A stretch of 64,000 nt of DNA from Peptococcaceae bacterium BRH_c8a (GCA_000961575.1 LADP01000010.1:38921-102920); one strand, 5' to 3'; positions 50,783 through 59,477 are shown, numbered from the stretch's first letter. Program-made: numbers and translations. The notes: generated by a model from the sequence alone, not told the origin.

Positions 50783-51346
50783 ATTAATACCAAGCTAATA
50801 ACAATAATTGTTGTGGTGGTGCTGGTGACTGCGGGTCAGTACTTATCTCGATCGGATAGCGGCGGAGAAATTAGTCCGGTCGGAGTGGCCGGTGAGGTTT
50901 CTCTTACCTTGACCGGTGAGCAGAAAACGGTAGATCCTGACATGACGCCCCCCGACTTTTTTATCATCACGGATGTGGGTAAAGCTAAATCACTGGCCGA
51001 GCTTAGGGGCAAGCCGGTGTTCATTAATTTTTGGAACACCTGGTGTCCCCCATGCCGTGAGGAAATGCCTGACTTGGATAAACTATATCGGGAATATGGC
51101 CAAGACGTGGAGTTTATTTTTATTAACATCTTGACTGGAGAAAAATCAGTACATGATGTAACAGAATTCTTGTCCGACAACGGCTATTCCATACCGGTTT
51201 ACCTGGACAGGCAGGGTGAAGTGGCCAGGGCTTACGGGATTAGTGGTATACCCACCACGGTGGTGCTAAGCGGTTCTGGCGAAGTGGTTTATGCGTCTGC
51301 GGGGCCGATATCATATAAAAAAGCCAGGTCGTTAATCGATAAATAA
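50783..51346 (+). CDS. Membrane-anchored TlpA/ResA-like thioredoxin
   Basis: The thioredoxin-like domain (about 70-180) has the active site WCPPC in FINFWNTWCPPCREEMPDL and the cis-Pro loop GISGIPTTV. The start is problematic. No ATG, GTG or TTG lies in frame between the upstream stop (50762-50764) and GTG 50813, which has no ribosome site and would remove part of the membrane anchor. The in-frame ATT at 50783 follows GGGGGTT by a short spacer and gives a complete anchor (MNTKLITIIVVVVLVTAG if initiated with Met). I therefore propose AUU initiation. It follows the CcdA-like gene, its presumed electron donor. Confidence 0.85.
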   Translation: MNTKLITIIVVVVLVTAGQYLSRSDSGGEISPVGVAGEVSLTLTGEQKTVDPDMTPPDFFIITDVGKAKSLAELRGKPVFINFWNTWCPPCREEMPDLDKLYREYGQDVEFIFINILTGEKSVHDVTEFLSDNGYSIPVYLDRQGEVARAYGISGIPTTVVLSGSGEVVYASAGPISYKKARSLIDK

Positions 51347-51385
51347 GATAAATTGCGGTTACTGGATGCCGGAAGGGGTATGGTA

Positions 51386-51988
51386 ATGGGTGATGCTAAT
51401 CAGGTAACTAAAATGAAATGCCTGGCGCTGGCCTGCAGTCCTCGCAAGGGGGGCAACACCGCCCTGTTAGCAGGACGGGCGCTGGAGGCTTGCCGGGAAG
51501 CAGGGCACGAAACAGAGCTGTTACAACTGACAGACTACAATTATTCACCCTGCCGGGCTTGTGACAACTGTTTCGCCACCGGGAAATGCGTGGTGCGGGA
51601 TGACGCCGGCATCATTTTCGAGAAGATACTGGCAGCGGATCGTTTCATTATGGCCGCCCCAGTTTTTTCCATGGGCATATGCGCCCAGGCCAAGATGTTG
51701 ATAGACCGCTCCCAGCAGTTTTGGGCAGCCAGGTATGTGCTTAATATCCCCGTGGGAAAAAAGCCCGACCAGGCGCGGCGCGGTATGTTTATTTCCTGTT
51801 CCGGAACCACTTTACCGGGAGTCTTTGATGGAACCGTTCGCACCGCCCGATATTTCTTTAAAATGCTGGGCATTGCACCAGATGCGGTATTGTGTTATGA
51901 CGGTGTGGATAAAAAAGGTGAGATTTTAAAACACCAGCGGGCTATGGATGAAGTTTACCGGCAGGCCCAGACGCTGGTACAGCTATAG
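51386..51988 (+). CDS. NADPH-dependent FMN reductase-like flavoprotein
   Basis: The protein of about 200 residues begins with a flavodoxin-like FMN phosphate loop (LALACSPRKGGNTALLAGRAL) and carries the cysteine-containing CRACDNCFATGKCVVRDD found in iron-sulfur flavoproteins and related oxidoreductases. ATG 51386 follows GGAAGGGG; ATG 51380 is an alternative. The Cys spacing (C-x2-C-x5-C) could bind a cluster as in archaeal iron-sulfur flavoprotein. The substrate is unknown. Confidence 0.82.
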   Translation: MGDANQVTKMKCLALACSPRKGGNTALLAGRALEACREAGHETELLQLTDYNYSPCRACDNCFATGKCVVRDDAGIIFEKILAADRFIMAAPVFSMGICAQAKMLIDRSQQFWAARYVLNIPVGKKPDQARRGMFISCSGTTLPGVFDGTVRTARYFFKMLGIAPDAVLCYDGVDKKGEILKHQRAMDEVYRQAQTLVQL

Positions 51989-52071
51989 CTTGTTTTATTT
52001 ACAGTTTTCGGGTTTTGAATTACAATATTGAACATGTAACAGCCCCAAACTGACAAAAGGGTGGTTTAGAC

Positions 52072-52290
52072 ATGGTGGTAAAAATAAAGGAACCGTACTT
52101 CGTTGATGACATGGTAGTTTATTTTATTAACGAAGATGAAGCATTGGTAACTGATTACGACTGCCGCTGGGAACTCAGGGCCAGCGAAAACAGCTGCGAG
52201 TGTTGCACCTTCATGTTCCGGAAGCGCGTAAATCCAGGTTTCGCGTGTCGGCACATAGATGCAGTCAGAAGAATGAAAAATAAATTTTAG
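52072..52290 (+). CDS. 72-residue SWIM-like zinc-finger protein
   Basis: The short protein has the C-x-C-xn-C-x-H pattern of SWIM zinc fingers (CECCTFMFRKRVNPGFACRH) and nothing else recognisable. SWIM domains bind DNA or proteins. It is 27 bp upstream of a metallo-beta-lactamase-fold gene and probably co-transcribed. A stand-alone SWIM module of this size is unusual; function is unknown. Confidence 0.65.
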   Translation: MVVKIKEPYFVDDMVVYFINEDEALVTDYDCRWELRASENSCECCTFMFRKRVNPGFACRHIDAVRRMKNKF

Positions 52291-52317
52291 TCCGTATTGG
52301 TCTTTTGGAGGGTTACC

Positions 52318-53118
52318 GTGGGTAAATTGCAAATTATTAACTATCAGGGCGTTACCTGTGCCATGGCAATGGTCAAAATGTTTGGTGCCCGGTTAAAGGT
52401 ATGTGTTTACGTGGTGGACGGACTGTTGGTGGATACCGGTCCCAGCAGGTTTGCCCGAGAATTTACTTCCTTCTTTAGCAACAGGTGGATCAACCAGGTT
52501 GTCCTGACCCATTATCATGAGGACCACAGCGGTAACGCCCCGTGGTTGGAAAAACAAGGGGTCTCTATATACATTCATCCCTCATCTATACCCATATGTC
52601 AGAAAAAAGCTGAACTGCCCATATACCGGCACTACTTCTGGGGCCGGCGAGATGAATTTTCACCCTTGGCTCTGCCTGATGTCGTGGACACGGAAAACGG
52701 GCGGTGGCAGGTAATCGAATCACCAGGACACTGTTTTGACCACGTGACCCTGTTTAACCCGGAGATTGGTGCCTTATTTACCGGTGACCTGGTGGTCACC
52801 CCCAAAACAAAGCTGGTGCTTAGAACCGAAAACGTCCCCCAGATTATCGACTCACTGCGCAGGTTGCTGCAATATGATTTTCGCACGGTTTACTGCGGGC
52901 ACGCCGGTGTTGTAGAAAAGGGCCGGGAGTTTATCCAGGCCAAACTGGATTACCTGGAAAACCTACAAGGGGAAGTGCTGAAAATGTACCGGGAGGGTCG
53001 AAGCCTACGCGAGATTAATAAAAAGTTTTTTCCCAAACTAGCGCCACTGACTATTGTTTCCGGTGGAGAGTGGGCCTCGGCGCACATGGTCGGGTCATTA
53101 ATTAAGGACAGAAAATAA
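52318..53118 (+). CDS. Metallo-beta-lactamase-fold hydrolase
   Basis: The 266-residue protein starts at GTG 52318 after TTGGAGGG; the ORF upstream to 52297 has no ribosome site. It has the metal-binding motif THYHEDHSGN, then SPGHCFDHV, FTGDLVV and YCGHAG, giving the dinuclear zinc ligands of the superfamily. Members include glyoxalase II, lactonases and RNases. Without further signatures the reaction is unknown. It is followed by a clear terminator. Confidence 0.9.
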   Translation: MGKLQIINYQGVTCAMAMVKMFGARLKVCVYVVDGLLVDTGPSRFAREFTSFFSNRWINQVVLTHYHEDHSGNAPWLEKQGVSIYIHPSSIPICQKKAELPIYRHYFWGRRDEFSPLALPDVVDTENGRWQVIESPGHCFDHVTLFNPEIGALFTGDLVVTPKTKLVLRTENVPQIIDSLRRLLQYDFRTVYCGHAGVVEKGREFIQAKLDYLENLQGEVLKMYREGRSLREINKKFFPKLAPLTIVSGGEWASAHMVGSLIKDRK

Positions 53119-53146
53119 AAAAGACCGTTGTTACGGTCTTTTAGAA
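53119..53146 (+). terminator. Rho-independent terminator
   Basis: AAAAGACCGT (53119-53128) and ACGGTCTTTT (53133-53142) form a 10-bp stem with a 4-nt loop directly at the end of the metallo-hydrolase gene. Confidence 0.85.
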
Positions 53147-53180
53147 TAAGGATTTTCAATTCCTCTTATAAGGAAATTTA

Positions 53181-53309
53181 TTAAACAAAAATGCTGATGA
53201 CACCAATTGCAAAACCTACCACTATCACTAGCGGTATAATGTTAATATGGTTCCAGGCGGAATAATCCATTTTAAAATCTTCCTGTACGGGTTCGGCATG
53301 CAGATCCAT
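53181..53309 (-). CDS. 42-residue single-span membrane protein
   Basis: ATG 53309 follows AAGGAGGGG. The product begins MDLHAEPVQEDFKMDYSAWN and ends with a hydrophobic helix of about 18 residues (IIPLVIVVGFAIGVISIF). It has an acidic head and one C-terminal membrane anchor. It is unlike the two YeiH-linked micro-proteins in sequence. It lies alone between two plus-strand genes; function unknown. Confidence 0.65.
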   Translation of the reverse strand: MDLHAEPVQEDFKMDYSAWNHINIIPLVIVVGFAIGVISIFV

Positions 53310-53442
53310 GGCTTCCCCTCCTTGTCACTAGTCTTTTATTTATATATTTTACATCAATAGCATTAACCCTGCCAATGTAGATAAGAAATTTTATGATCTG
53401 CTGTATTACAACAAAAAAACTGGAACGGAGGACGCAACTTTA

Positions 53443-54465
53443 ATGAGAACTGTTGACCTGCGCAGCGATACTGTAACTAGGCCCACTTCGGAAATGAGAG
53501 AAGCTATGGCCCGGGCCCAAGTGGGTGATGACGTTTACGGGGAAGACCCTACGGTTAAGAGACTGGAAGAGGCCGCGGCCGAATTGGCCGGTAAGGAGGC
53601 AGCCCTTTTTGTTCCTTCGGGAACCATGGGTAACCAGGTCGCGGTTTTGACCCACACTTCCCGGGGTAACGAAATAATTGTCGACTCCGAGGCGCACATC
53701 TATTATTACGAAGTAGGCGCACCCGCTGTTCTCTCAGCGGTGCAGGTACGTCCGGTGGTCGGGCTGCACGGTTCCGAGGCCATAGCCCTATTTAAATCCG
53801 CCGTCCGGGGCCAGGACATTCACTTCCCTCAAACATCCTTACTATGTTTGGAAAACACCCACAATCGCATGGGCGGTACCGTGACAGGTACAGATGTCAT
53901 GCAGGGGCTGTACGGAGCGGCCCAAGAGCTCGGGGTCGCGGTCCACCTGGACGGCGCCCGCATCGGGAACGCTGCCGTGGCGCTGGGCTGCCGTATCAGT
54001 GCACTGACCCAGTGGTGCGATTCGGTAATGTTCTGCCTGTCCAAGGGACTGGGGGCGCCGGTAGGATCCATGTTAGCCGGCAGCAGTGACTTTATCGCTC
54101 GGGCCCGGAAGTACCGCAAAATGCTGGGCGGTGGTATGCGTCAGTCCGGCATCCTGGCCGCTGCCGGGCTGATCGCTCTGCGCTCGGTAAACAGGCTGGC
54201 TGAAGACCACGCTAATGCACGCCTGCTGGCGGAGAAACTTGCGGTGGTCCCCGGAATTAAAATTGACCTGGATCGGGTGCAAACAAACATAGTGGTGGCC
54301 GATATTGCGGATACCGGGATGACTGCCGGGGAATACGTGGAAGTTTTACGCGCACGGGGAGTACTGGCGGTCGTATTCGGTCCGACTACGGTGCGTTTTG
54401 TGACCCACCTGGATGTCTCGCGGGAAGACGTGGAATATGCTGCCGAGATGGTCATGGCATCCTGA
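53443..54465 (+). CDS. ltaE: Low-specificity L-threonine aldolase
   Basis: The 340-residue PLP enzyme begins VDLRSDTVTRPTSEMREAMA and contains GDDVYGEDPT, FVPSGTMGNQVA, HLDGARIGNAAVALG and the Schiff-base lysine region FCLSKGLGAPVGS. It cleaves threonine and allo-threonine to glycine and acetaldehyde. ATG 53443 follows ACGGAGG at about 10 nt. It is monocistronic and ends at a strong terminator. Confidence 0.94.
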   Translation: MRTVDLRSDTVTRPTSEMREAMARAQVGDDVYGEDPTVKRLEEAAAELAGKEAALFVPSGTMGNQVAVLTHTSRGNEIIVDSEAHIYYYEVGAPAVLSAVQVRPVVGLHGSEAIALFKSAVRGQDIHFPQTSLLCLENTHNRMGGTVTGTDVMQGLYGAAQELGVAVHLDGARIGNAAVALGCRISALTQWCDSVMFCLSKGLGAPVGSMLAGSSDFIARARKYRKMLGGGMRQSGILAAAGLIALRSVNRLAEDHANARLLAEKLAVVPGIKIDLDRVQTNIVVADIADTGMTAGEYVEVLRARGVLAVVFGPTTVRFVTHLDVSREDVEYAAEMVMAS

Positions 54466-54504
54466 GCAATTTTTCGTTAATTGCAAAATATAATTTTCAG
54501 TATT

Positions 54505-54546
54505 AAAAGCGCGCGCAAAGGGCATTAATTTAAGCGCGCTTTTTTT
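54505..54546 (+). terminator. Rho-independent terminator
   Basis: AAAAGCGCGC (54505-54514) pairs with GCGCGCTTTT (54534-54543) and is followed by a run of T. It ends the threonine aldolase gene. Confidence 0.88.
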
Positions 54547-54677
54547 GTTGAGATTATGCTTTAAGCATACTGTTTCCAACTCAAAAAGCTTATCTATTTT
54601 ACCGTTCTAGGCAGAGGATATTATTAATAACGCCAGGTAATGCTAAAAAAAATAACATAGAAAAGGGAATACAACTC

Positions 54678-55121
54678 TTGGCAGATACAATTATGCGTGG
54701 GGTACTTGCCGGGTTATTTGCTGCAGTTGCAGATTCATTAATCGGTATAGCTGCTTATTTAGAGTTAGGGACGTTAACAACTGCCCATTACCTTTCTGAA
54801 TTAATTTTTCCCCACCACGCCGTTAATTTAATAAGATATGGTTTTGGATTGATTGTACACTTTATTGCAGCAGCCTTGCTTGGTGTGCTATTAGCCATAA
54901 TTTTTAAGCATTTTGGCTCTGATTACGCTTATCCAAAGGGAATGGGATTTGGGCTAATTCTATGGGTCATTTATGTTCTGGTAATTCCCAATATCGTCTA
55001 TCCACATCTAGATTTATACCATTCGGAAATGGAAGCCGGTGTAGATTTAATTGGCCACGTTGTTTATGGCCTAGTTGCTACTTATTATCTGGTAAAAACT
55101 GAAGAAAAACCGGCAGTTTAA
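54678..55121 (+). CDS. Four-span membrane protein of unknown function
   Basis: The 147-residue protein starts at TTG 54678 after AAAAGGGA. It has four predicted spans (about 8-30, 53-76, 88-107 and 123-142) with several histidines near membrane boundaries (HYLSELIFPHHAVNL, YPHLDLYHSEME). It lies 72 bp upstream of a ferritin-like gene and may be co-transcribed. Family not recognised. A similar-sized membrane protein (61859-62278) is present but not clearly homologous. Confidence 0.65.
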   Translation: MADTIMRGVLAGLFAAVADSLIGIAAYLELGTLTTAHYLSELIFPHHAVNLIRYGFGLIVHFIAAALLGVLLAIIFKHFGSDYAYPKGMGFGLILWVIYVLVIPNIVYPHLDLYHSEMEAGVDLIGHVVYGLVATYYLVKTEEKPAV

Positions 55122-55193
55122 TCTACGGTTGCAATGAATTTCTTTAGCTGATTTTAAACACCTTATTTAATTATGGTGGAGGGATAATTAACT

Positions 55194-55646
55194 TTGGATC
55201 AAAAAAAGTTGGTCTATAAACTTATGGAATTTTCAGCGTTGGAAGCTTATCAGGTAAAACTCTATCAATCGCAAATTCAAGCCCTCGAAGATCCGCATAT
55301 CAAGCATGTCTACGAAAGATTTGTAATGCGGGAACAAGAACACCGGGACTTTATAACAAAACAGCTAGAGAATTATAATGGGGGTATTAATATAGCAGCT
55401 CCGGCTTTTACGTTGGCCGGTATTGTTTCCGGTAAGACACTGGATATCTTGAGCCTTAAAGATCGGTATAAGCTTGGCATCGCGGTTGAACAAAAAGCCA
55501 TCCAAATGTATCATGAGTTTATTGAAATGACACGCCATGACCCTGAATTGTCAGAGTTGAACAAGAAACTGGCGTATTTTATGATTGATGAAGAGCAACA
55601 CCAATTCTGGTTTAAGGAACACCTTGCAAGGTTGGAAAATGTTTAA
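55194..55646 (+). CDS. Ferritin-like di-iron protein
   Basis: The 150-residue all-helical protein has carboxylate and histidine positions of a rubrerythrin/ferritin-type four-helix bundle: Glu in FSALEAYQVKL, REQEHRDF (ExxH), AVEQKAIQMY and DEEQHQFW (ExxH). There is no rubredoxin domain. Such proteins bind two irons and take part in peroxide defence or iron handling. It starts with TTG at 55194 after GGAGGG. Confidence 0.82.
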   Translation: MDQKKLVYKLMEFSALEAYQVKLYQSQIQALEDPHIKHVYERFVMREQEHRDFITKQLENYNGGINIAAPAFTLAGIVSGKTLDILSLKDRYKLGIAVEQKAIQMYHEFIEMTRHDPELSELNKKLAYFMIDEEQHQFWFKEHLARLENV

Positions 55647-55669
55647 TGTGATTGGAGTATTTAGCATCA

Positions 55670-56578
55670 TCACACAACCTTGGTCCAAAGGTTCATATCT
55701 TCAAACCGGCCGCCGATATGACAATTATTGATAAACCGGCCCCGGTAGGCATAACCAAGCCGATCTAGGGCCGCGTTCATCCCGTATGAGCCGGCCCGGG
55801 CCAGACTATATAGCGGGCCAATTTTTCTGGCCTGCATTTCTTTTTCCAAAACACTGATTAAGTGGCTTAACAAACCTTGACCACGGTAGGCCGGCAATGT
55901 GGCGCAGTCAGTAATTTCGGCGTTACAGTTTACCAGATCCATTTCGGCTGAAGCAGCACTAATTATCGTGTCCCCTTTTAACACACCCCAAAAGCAGACA
56001 TGGGTTGTCATGACCTTGAACACATAGTCCGGATCCAATAGCGGGCTGGGGTAGGAGCTGAAAATTTGCCGATAAAGGGCCACCAGGTCCTCGGCCTGAT
56101 CAGGGTCGATGCGGTTTAGTTTTAACCCGGCGGGCAGCATTTTTGTTGCCGACCGGTGCTGAGTGTTTTTAATTTGGGTCAGTATATCTTCTTCCTGTTC
56201 CTGATACTGGCTTTGGGAGCGCTCAAAATCGGTAAAACGCGAAAAACACAGCGCGTCTGCGCCCCTAAAAAAAGCGGGAATCACACCTTCCTGGATATAC
56301 CCGAAGTTATTCAAGACATAATTCTCCGGCGACTTGATATTAAATAGAATTTTCCCCAACTGGTGTTCACAGGCTGCCCGGTCAAGCCATGACACTGCCT
56401 GGGGCCAATCTTGAACCCGATAGTGTAATACTTTGAGCCGTTTATTGATTACATCAATATAAGCCTCTAAGAGATTGCCCTCCGAGTCTTTAAAAACAAC
56501 GTTATCTTCGTTATGCACATTACAACCGGCCGGTGTGGGAGTCATACATTCCGGCGGATGCTGCAGGTTTATCTCCAT
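55670..56578 (-). CDS. ablB: Putative beta-lysine N-acetyltransferase AblB
   Basis: The 302-residue protein ends in a GNAT domain with CoA-binding ATLPAYRGQGLLSHLISVLEKEMQ (about 225-250) and the YSLARAGSYGMN motif seen in AblB proteins. It acetylates beta-lysine to N-epsilon-acetyl-beta-lysine, a compatible solute. It is 12 bp downstream of ablA and is transcribed with it. Confidence 0.92.
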   Translation of the reverse strand: MEINLQHPPECMTPTPAGCNVHNEDNVVFKDSEGNLLEAYIDVINKRLKVLHYRVQDWPQAVSWLDRAACEHQLGKILFNIKSPENYVLNNFGYIQEGVIPAFFRGADALCFSRFTDFERSQSQYQEQEEDILTQIKNTQHRSATKMLPAGLKLNRIDPDQAEDLVALYRQIFSSYPSPLLDPDYVFKVMTTHVCFWGVLKGDTIISAASAEMDLVNCNAEITDCATLPAYRGQGLLSHLISVLEKEMQARKIGPLYSLARAGSYGMNAALDRLGYAYRGRFINNCHIGGRFEDMNLWTKVV

Positions 56579-56590
56579 TGTCTGCTCCTC

Positions 56591-57865
56591 TCAATGGCAC
56601 CCCTTACAATGCTGCAGGCGGCGTTTCTCCCTAAGATTACCCTCTGGAACCAGGCTTACTTTTTTTCCGGCCAATAGTTTTTCAATGCCCACCGGGTCAT
56701 GTTTGTTTAACCGTTCACAGCTGTCGCAGTCGGTGCAGGTATTGACTTTAGCCACGGGTTGCGGGTAAGCGCAGACCACTCCCTCATAATTTCGCAGCAC
56801 CACTTTATCTTCTGATTGCGAAATAAGATATTGGGGGGCAACCGGGATTTTACCGCCGCCGCCGGGGGCGTCAATTACGTAAGTGGGCACTGCCAGTCCG
56901 GAAGTGTGCCCGCGTAAAAGTTCCAGAATTTCGATCCCCTTGGCCACCGGGGTGCGGAAATGTTCTATGCCGGGCGAAATATCACATTGATATAAATAAT
57001 ATGGGCGCACCCGCATTTTTAAAAGCTGGTGCACCAAGTCTTTAATCAGGTACGCACAGTCGTTAACCCCCTTAAGCAAAACTGTTTGATTGCCCAGCGG
57101 CACCCCGATATCGGCCAGGCGGGCACAAGCCTCCCGGGCCTGGGGAGTAATTTCGTGGGGGTGGTTAAAATGGGTGTTTAGCCAGACCGGATGGTATTTT
57201 TTGATTACCGCACACAGCTCGTCCGTGATGCGCTGCGGCATCACCACCGGAGTACGGGTGCCGATGCGAATAATTTCCACATGTTTAATTTCACGCAGGC
57301 TGGCTAATAGAAATTCCAAAAAATTGTCATCAATGCAAAGACTGTCACCCCCCGACAGCAGTACATCCCGGATAACGGGGGTGCGCCTGATATAGTCCAG
57401 GGCATTATTTAATTGCTCCCTGGTGCGCTGCCGGTCGTGAACGCCGGCAAAACGCCTGCGGGTGCAGTGCCGGCAGTACATCGAACACTGGTCTGTGATT
57501 AAAAGCAGCACCCGGTCAGGATAGCGGTGCGTAATTCCGGGCACCGGTGAATCAACATCTTCGTGCAGGGGGTCCTCCATTTCATGCTCACTGTCCTGCA
57601 ATTCCATGGAAACCGGCACAGCCTGCTTTCTAATGGGGCAGTTCGGGTCATCCGGATCCATTAAAGAGACGTAGTAGGGTGTAATGGCCATCCGCAGGGT
57701 GGATAGCGACCGTTTGATGCCTTCTTTTTCCTCCGGCAGGAGGTTGACCACCTGTTCCAACTGATCCAGGTCGCTAATGCGGTTTGCTATTTGCCAGCGC
57801 CAGTTGTTCCATTCCCCTTGGGTTACGTTACGCCAGATTGGTATTTGCCTGTAATCCCGTTGCAT
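56591..57865 (-). CDS. ablA: Lysine 2,3-aminomutase AblA
   Basis: The 424-residue radical-SAM enzyme has the cluster motif CSMYCRHCTRRRFAG and LLSGGDSL, and a PLP site region around YVIDAPGGGGKIP. The C-terminus carries a zinc motif (CTDCDSCERLN and HCKGCH). It converts L-lysine to beta-lysine, the first step of N-epsilon-acetyl-beta-lysine synthesis for osmotic adaptation. ATG 57865 starts the ablAB unit. Confidence 0.96.
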   Translation of the reverse strand: MQRDYRQIPIWRNVTQGEWNNWRWQIANRISDLDQLEQVVNLLPEEKEGIKRSLSTLRMAITPYYVSLMDPDDPNCPIRKQAVPVSMELQDSEHEMEDPLHEDVDSPVPGITHRYPDRVLLLITDQCSMYCRHCTRRRFAGVHDRQRTREQLNNALDYIRRTPVIRDVLLSGGDSLCIDDNFLEFLLASLREIKHVEIIRIGTRTPVVMPQRITDELCAVIKKYHPVWLNTHFNHPHEITPQAREACARLADIGVPLGNQTVLLKGVNDCAYLIKDLVHQLLKMRVRPYYLYQCDISPGIEHFRTPVAKGIEILELLRGHTSGLAVPTYVIDAPGGGGKIPVAPQYLISQSEDKVVLRNYEGVVCAYPQPVAKVNTCTDCDSCERLNKHDPVGIEKLLAGKKVSLVPEGNLREKRRLQHCKGCH

Positions 57866-57977
57866 ATTGACTCACCTCGTTAATAACACTTGTATTTAAT
57901 ATGTCCCTATTTTGCTCCATTAAATTAAGGTTTGGGGGATACTTTTTGCAAGGCCAAAGTTACAAGGTAATCTTTCG

Positions 57978-58006
57978 TTGACTGAAAAAAGTTAGGCTGA
58001 TATAAT
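57978..58006 (+). promoter_or_regulatory. Strong SigA promoter of the TrpXYZ-like operon leader
   Basis: TTGACT (57978-57983) and TATAAT (58001-58006) are separated by exactly 17 bp. Transcription would start near 58013, about 330 nt before the first gene, leaving room for a regulatory leader. Confidence 0.8.
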
Positions 58007-58012
58007 TTTTTT

Positions 58013-58345
58013 AGTGTAAGTCAAAAATCAATACCTTATGAAAAGGGGACACCCCTGGAATGTCCCCAATGTACCAGAGCTGAGTTTAGGAGCAAGGAGC
58101 AAAACAGTAAGCATGAGCTGAGATGAGCCAGATCGCATGGTGGTAATAATGCGGCGGTCATTAGAGCGCCGTTTTTGTTTTTCACCGGAATGAGCGAATT
58201 CTGCCTTTTCCGCACCGGGTTTCTCCTTGTCAGGGAGGTGTGATTTGGATTTAATCTAAATAAAACAGGGATTGTCATTATGAGCGTAGCGAAGAATTTA
58301 GTATTTGGTATGGTATGAACCCTAATTTGAAAGGAGAAAGGCAAA
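58013..58345 (+). promoter_or_regulatory. Structured leader with intrinsic terminator before an ABC importer operon
   Basis: The leader begins with a hairpin GGGGACA...TGTCCCC (about 58045-58067) that has TGG in its loop. A CGCAT/ATGCG hairpin enclosing GGTGGTAATA follows (about 58133-58152). An intrinsic terminator comes next: CGGCG (58152-58156) with CGCCG (58167-58171), then TTTTTGTTTTT. The last two overlap and could be mutually exclusive. GGTGGTAATAATGCGG loosely recalls a T-box sequence, which would fit a tryptophan transporter, but it does not match the consensus well. 58273-58300 is a half copy of the TGTCATTCTGAGCG repeat. Confidence 0.55.
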
Positions 58346-59359
58346 TTGCTTAATAAGTCAACGATTAAAATTGCTGTTATAGCTATAGTTTCATTACTGG
58401 TATTCGCGGTGGCTGGATGCGGCGGCAACAATAATCAGGAATCCAATGAGCAAGAAAAGGTTTTTAAAGTAGGCGTTACCCAGTTTGTAGCCCACCCGGC
58501 TTTGGATTTGGACCAGCAAGGTTTTCTGGATCAAATGCAAGAAGAAGGATTTATTAATGGCGAGAATGTAACCATCGACATCCAGAATTCGCAGGGCGAT
58601 TTTAATATGGCTAAAACCATAGCCGATAAATTTGTCGGCGACAAGGTGGATGCTATCCTGGCCATCACTACTCCCAGTTCTCAGGCTGCTGTACAAGCCG
58701 TCAAGGGCACCGATATACCGGTAGTGTTCATAGCGGTGTCCGATGCGGTGGGGGCCGGATTAATCACAGAATTGGAACAGCCCACCGGAACAAACGTAAC
58801 CGGAGTATACAGTGCCGACCCGGTGGAACAGCAAATGGATTTGATTATTGAAGTGGTGCCGAATGTCCAGAGCGTAGGGCTTATTTTTAACGCCGGTGAA
58901 AATAACTCGGTGAGCAACGTTAACCGGGCTAAGGATTACCTGGAGCAAAAAGGACTTAAAGTTGTTGAGGCGCCCGTCACTGGCAGCAACGAAGTACAGG
59001 CGGCAGCCCAGTCCCTGGTAGGCAGGGTTGATGCGGTTTTTGTACCCCAGGATAACACGGTAATTTCGGCCCTTGAGGGACTGCTTAAAGTGCTGGCCGA
59101 CAACAAGATTCCCCTTTTTACCGGGGATACCGAATCTGTTAAGCGTGGTGCTGTAGGTACCATCGGCAACGACGAGTACGACTGCGGACGCCAGGGGGCC
59201 ACGGTGTTGGCCAGAATACTGCGCGGGGAAAAAGCGGGCGATGTTGTCCCCGAGGAAATTCGCAAGCGTACATTAATGATTAATAAGTCAGCTGCCGCCG
59301 TTATCGGCCTTGAAATTCCCCAGGCCGTACTTGACCGGGCCGATGAAGTAGTGGAATAA
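58346..59359 (+). CDS. ABC importer substrate-binding lipoprotein (TrpX-like)
   Basis: The 337-residue protein starts at TTG 58346 after AAAGGAG. It has a lipoprotein signal with AVAGC, then a periplasmic-binding type I fold of the ABC_sub_bind family (FKVGVTQFVAHPALDLDQQGFLDQM, AILAITTPSSQAA, TGVYSADPVEQQMDLI, VFVPQDNTV). Family members bind tryptophan or tyrosine in characterised cases, but the ligand here is not proven. It is followed by permease and ATPase genes. Confidence 0.88.
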   Translation: MLNKSTIKIAVIAIVSLLVFAVAGCGGNNNQESNEQEKVFKVGVTQFVAHPALDLDQQGFLDQMQEEGFINGENVTIDIQNSQGDFNMAKTIADKFVGDKVDAILAITTPSSQAAVQAVKGTDIPVVFIAVSDAVGAGLITELEQPTGTNVTGVYSADPVEQQMDLIIEVVPNVQSVGLIFNAGENNSVSNVNRAKDYLEQKGLKVVEAPVTGSNEVQAAAQSLVGRVDAVFVPQDNTVISALEGLLKVLADNKIPLFTGDTESVKRGAVGTIGNDEYDCGRQGATVLARILRGEKAGDVVPEEIRKRTLMINKSAAAVIGLEIPQAVLDRADEVVE

Positions 59360-59376
59360 AAGTAGAAAATTTTGAT

Positions 59377-59432
59377 TGTCATTCTGAACGTAGTGAAGAA
59401 TCTAAGATCCTTCGCTAACGCTCAGGATGACA
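59377..59432. repeat. Dispersed imperfect palindrome, copy 3
   Basis: TGTCATTCTGAACGTAGTGAAGAATCT pairs with AGATCCTTCGCTAACG-CTCAGGATGACA. It lies between the substrate-binding and permease genes of one operon. It shares the downstream CCCCAAAG sequence with copy 1 at 29199-29260. Confidence 0.85.
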
Positions 59433-59477
59433 CTCCCCAAAGTCCATTTTCAAGATAGCGGAAAGAAGTGACGGCTT

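Noticed and set aside
58105..58155. TPP (THI-box) riboswitch, because of CTGAGA followed by GATC and TAAT
   Set aside because: The conserved core of the second TPP arm (ACCTGATCTGG...GCGTAGGGA) is not present and gene content does not suggest thiamine.
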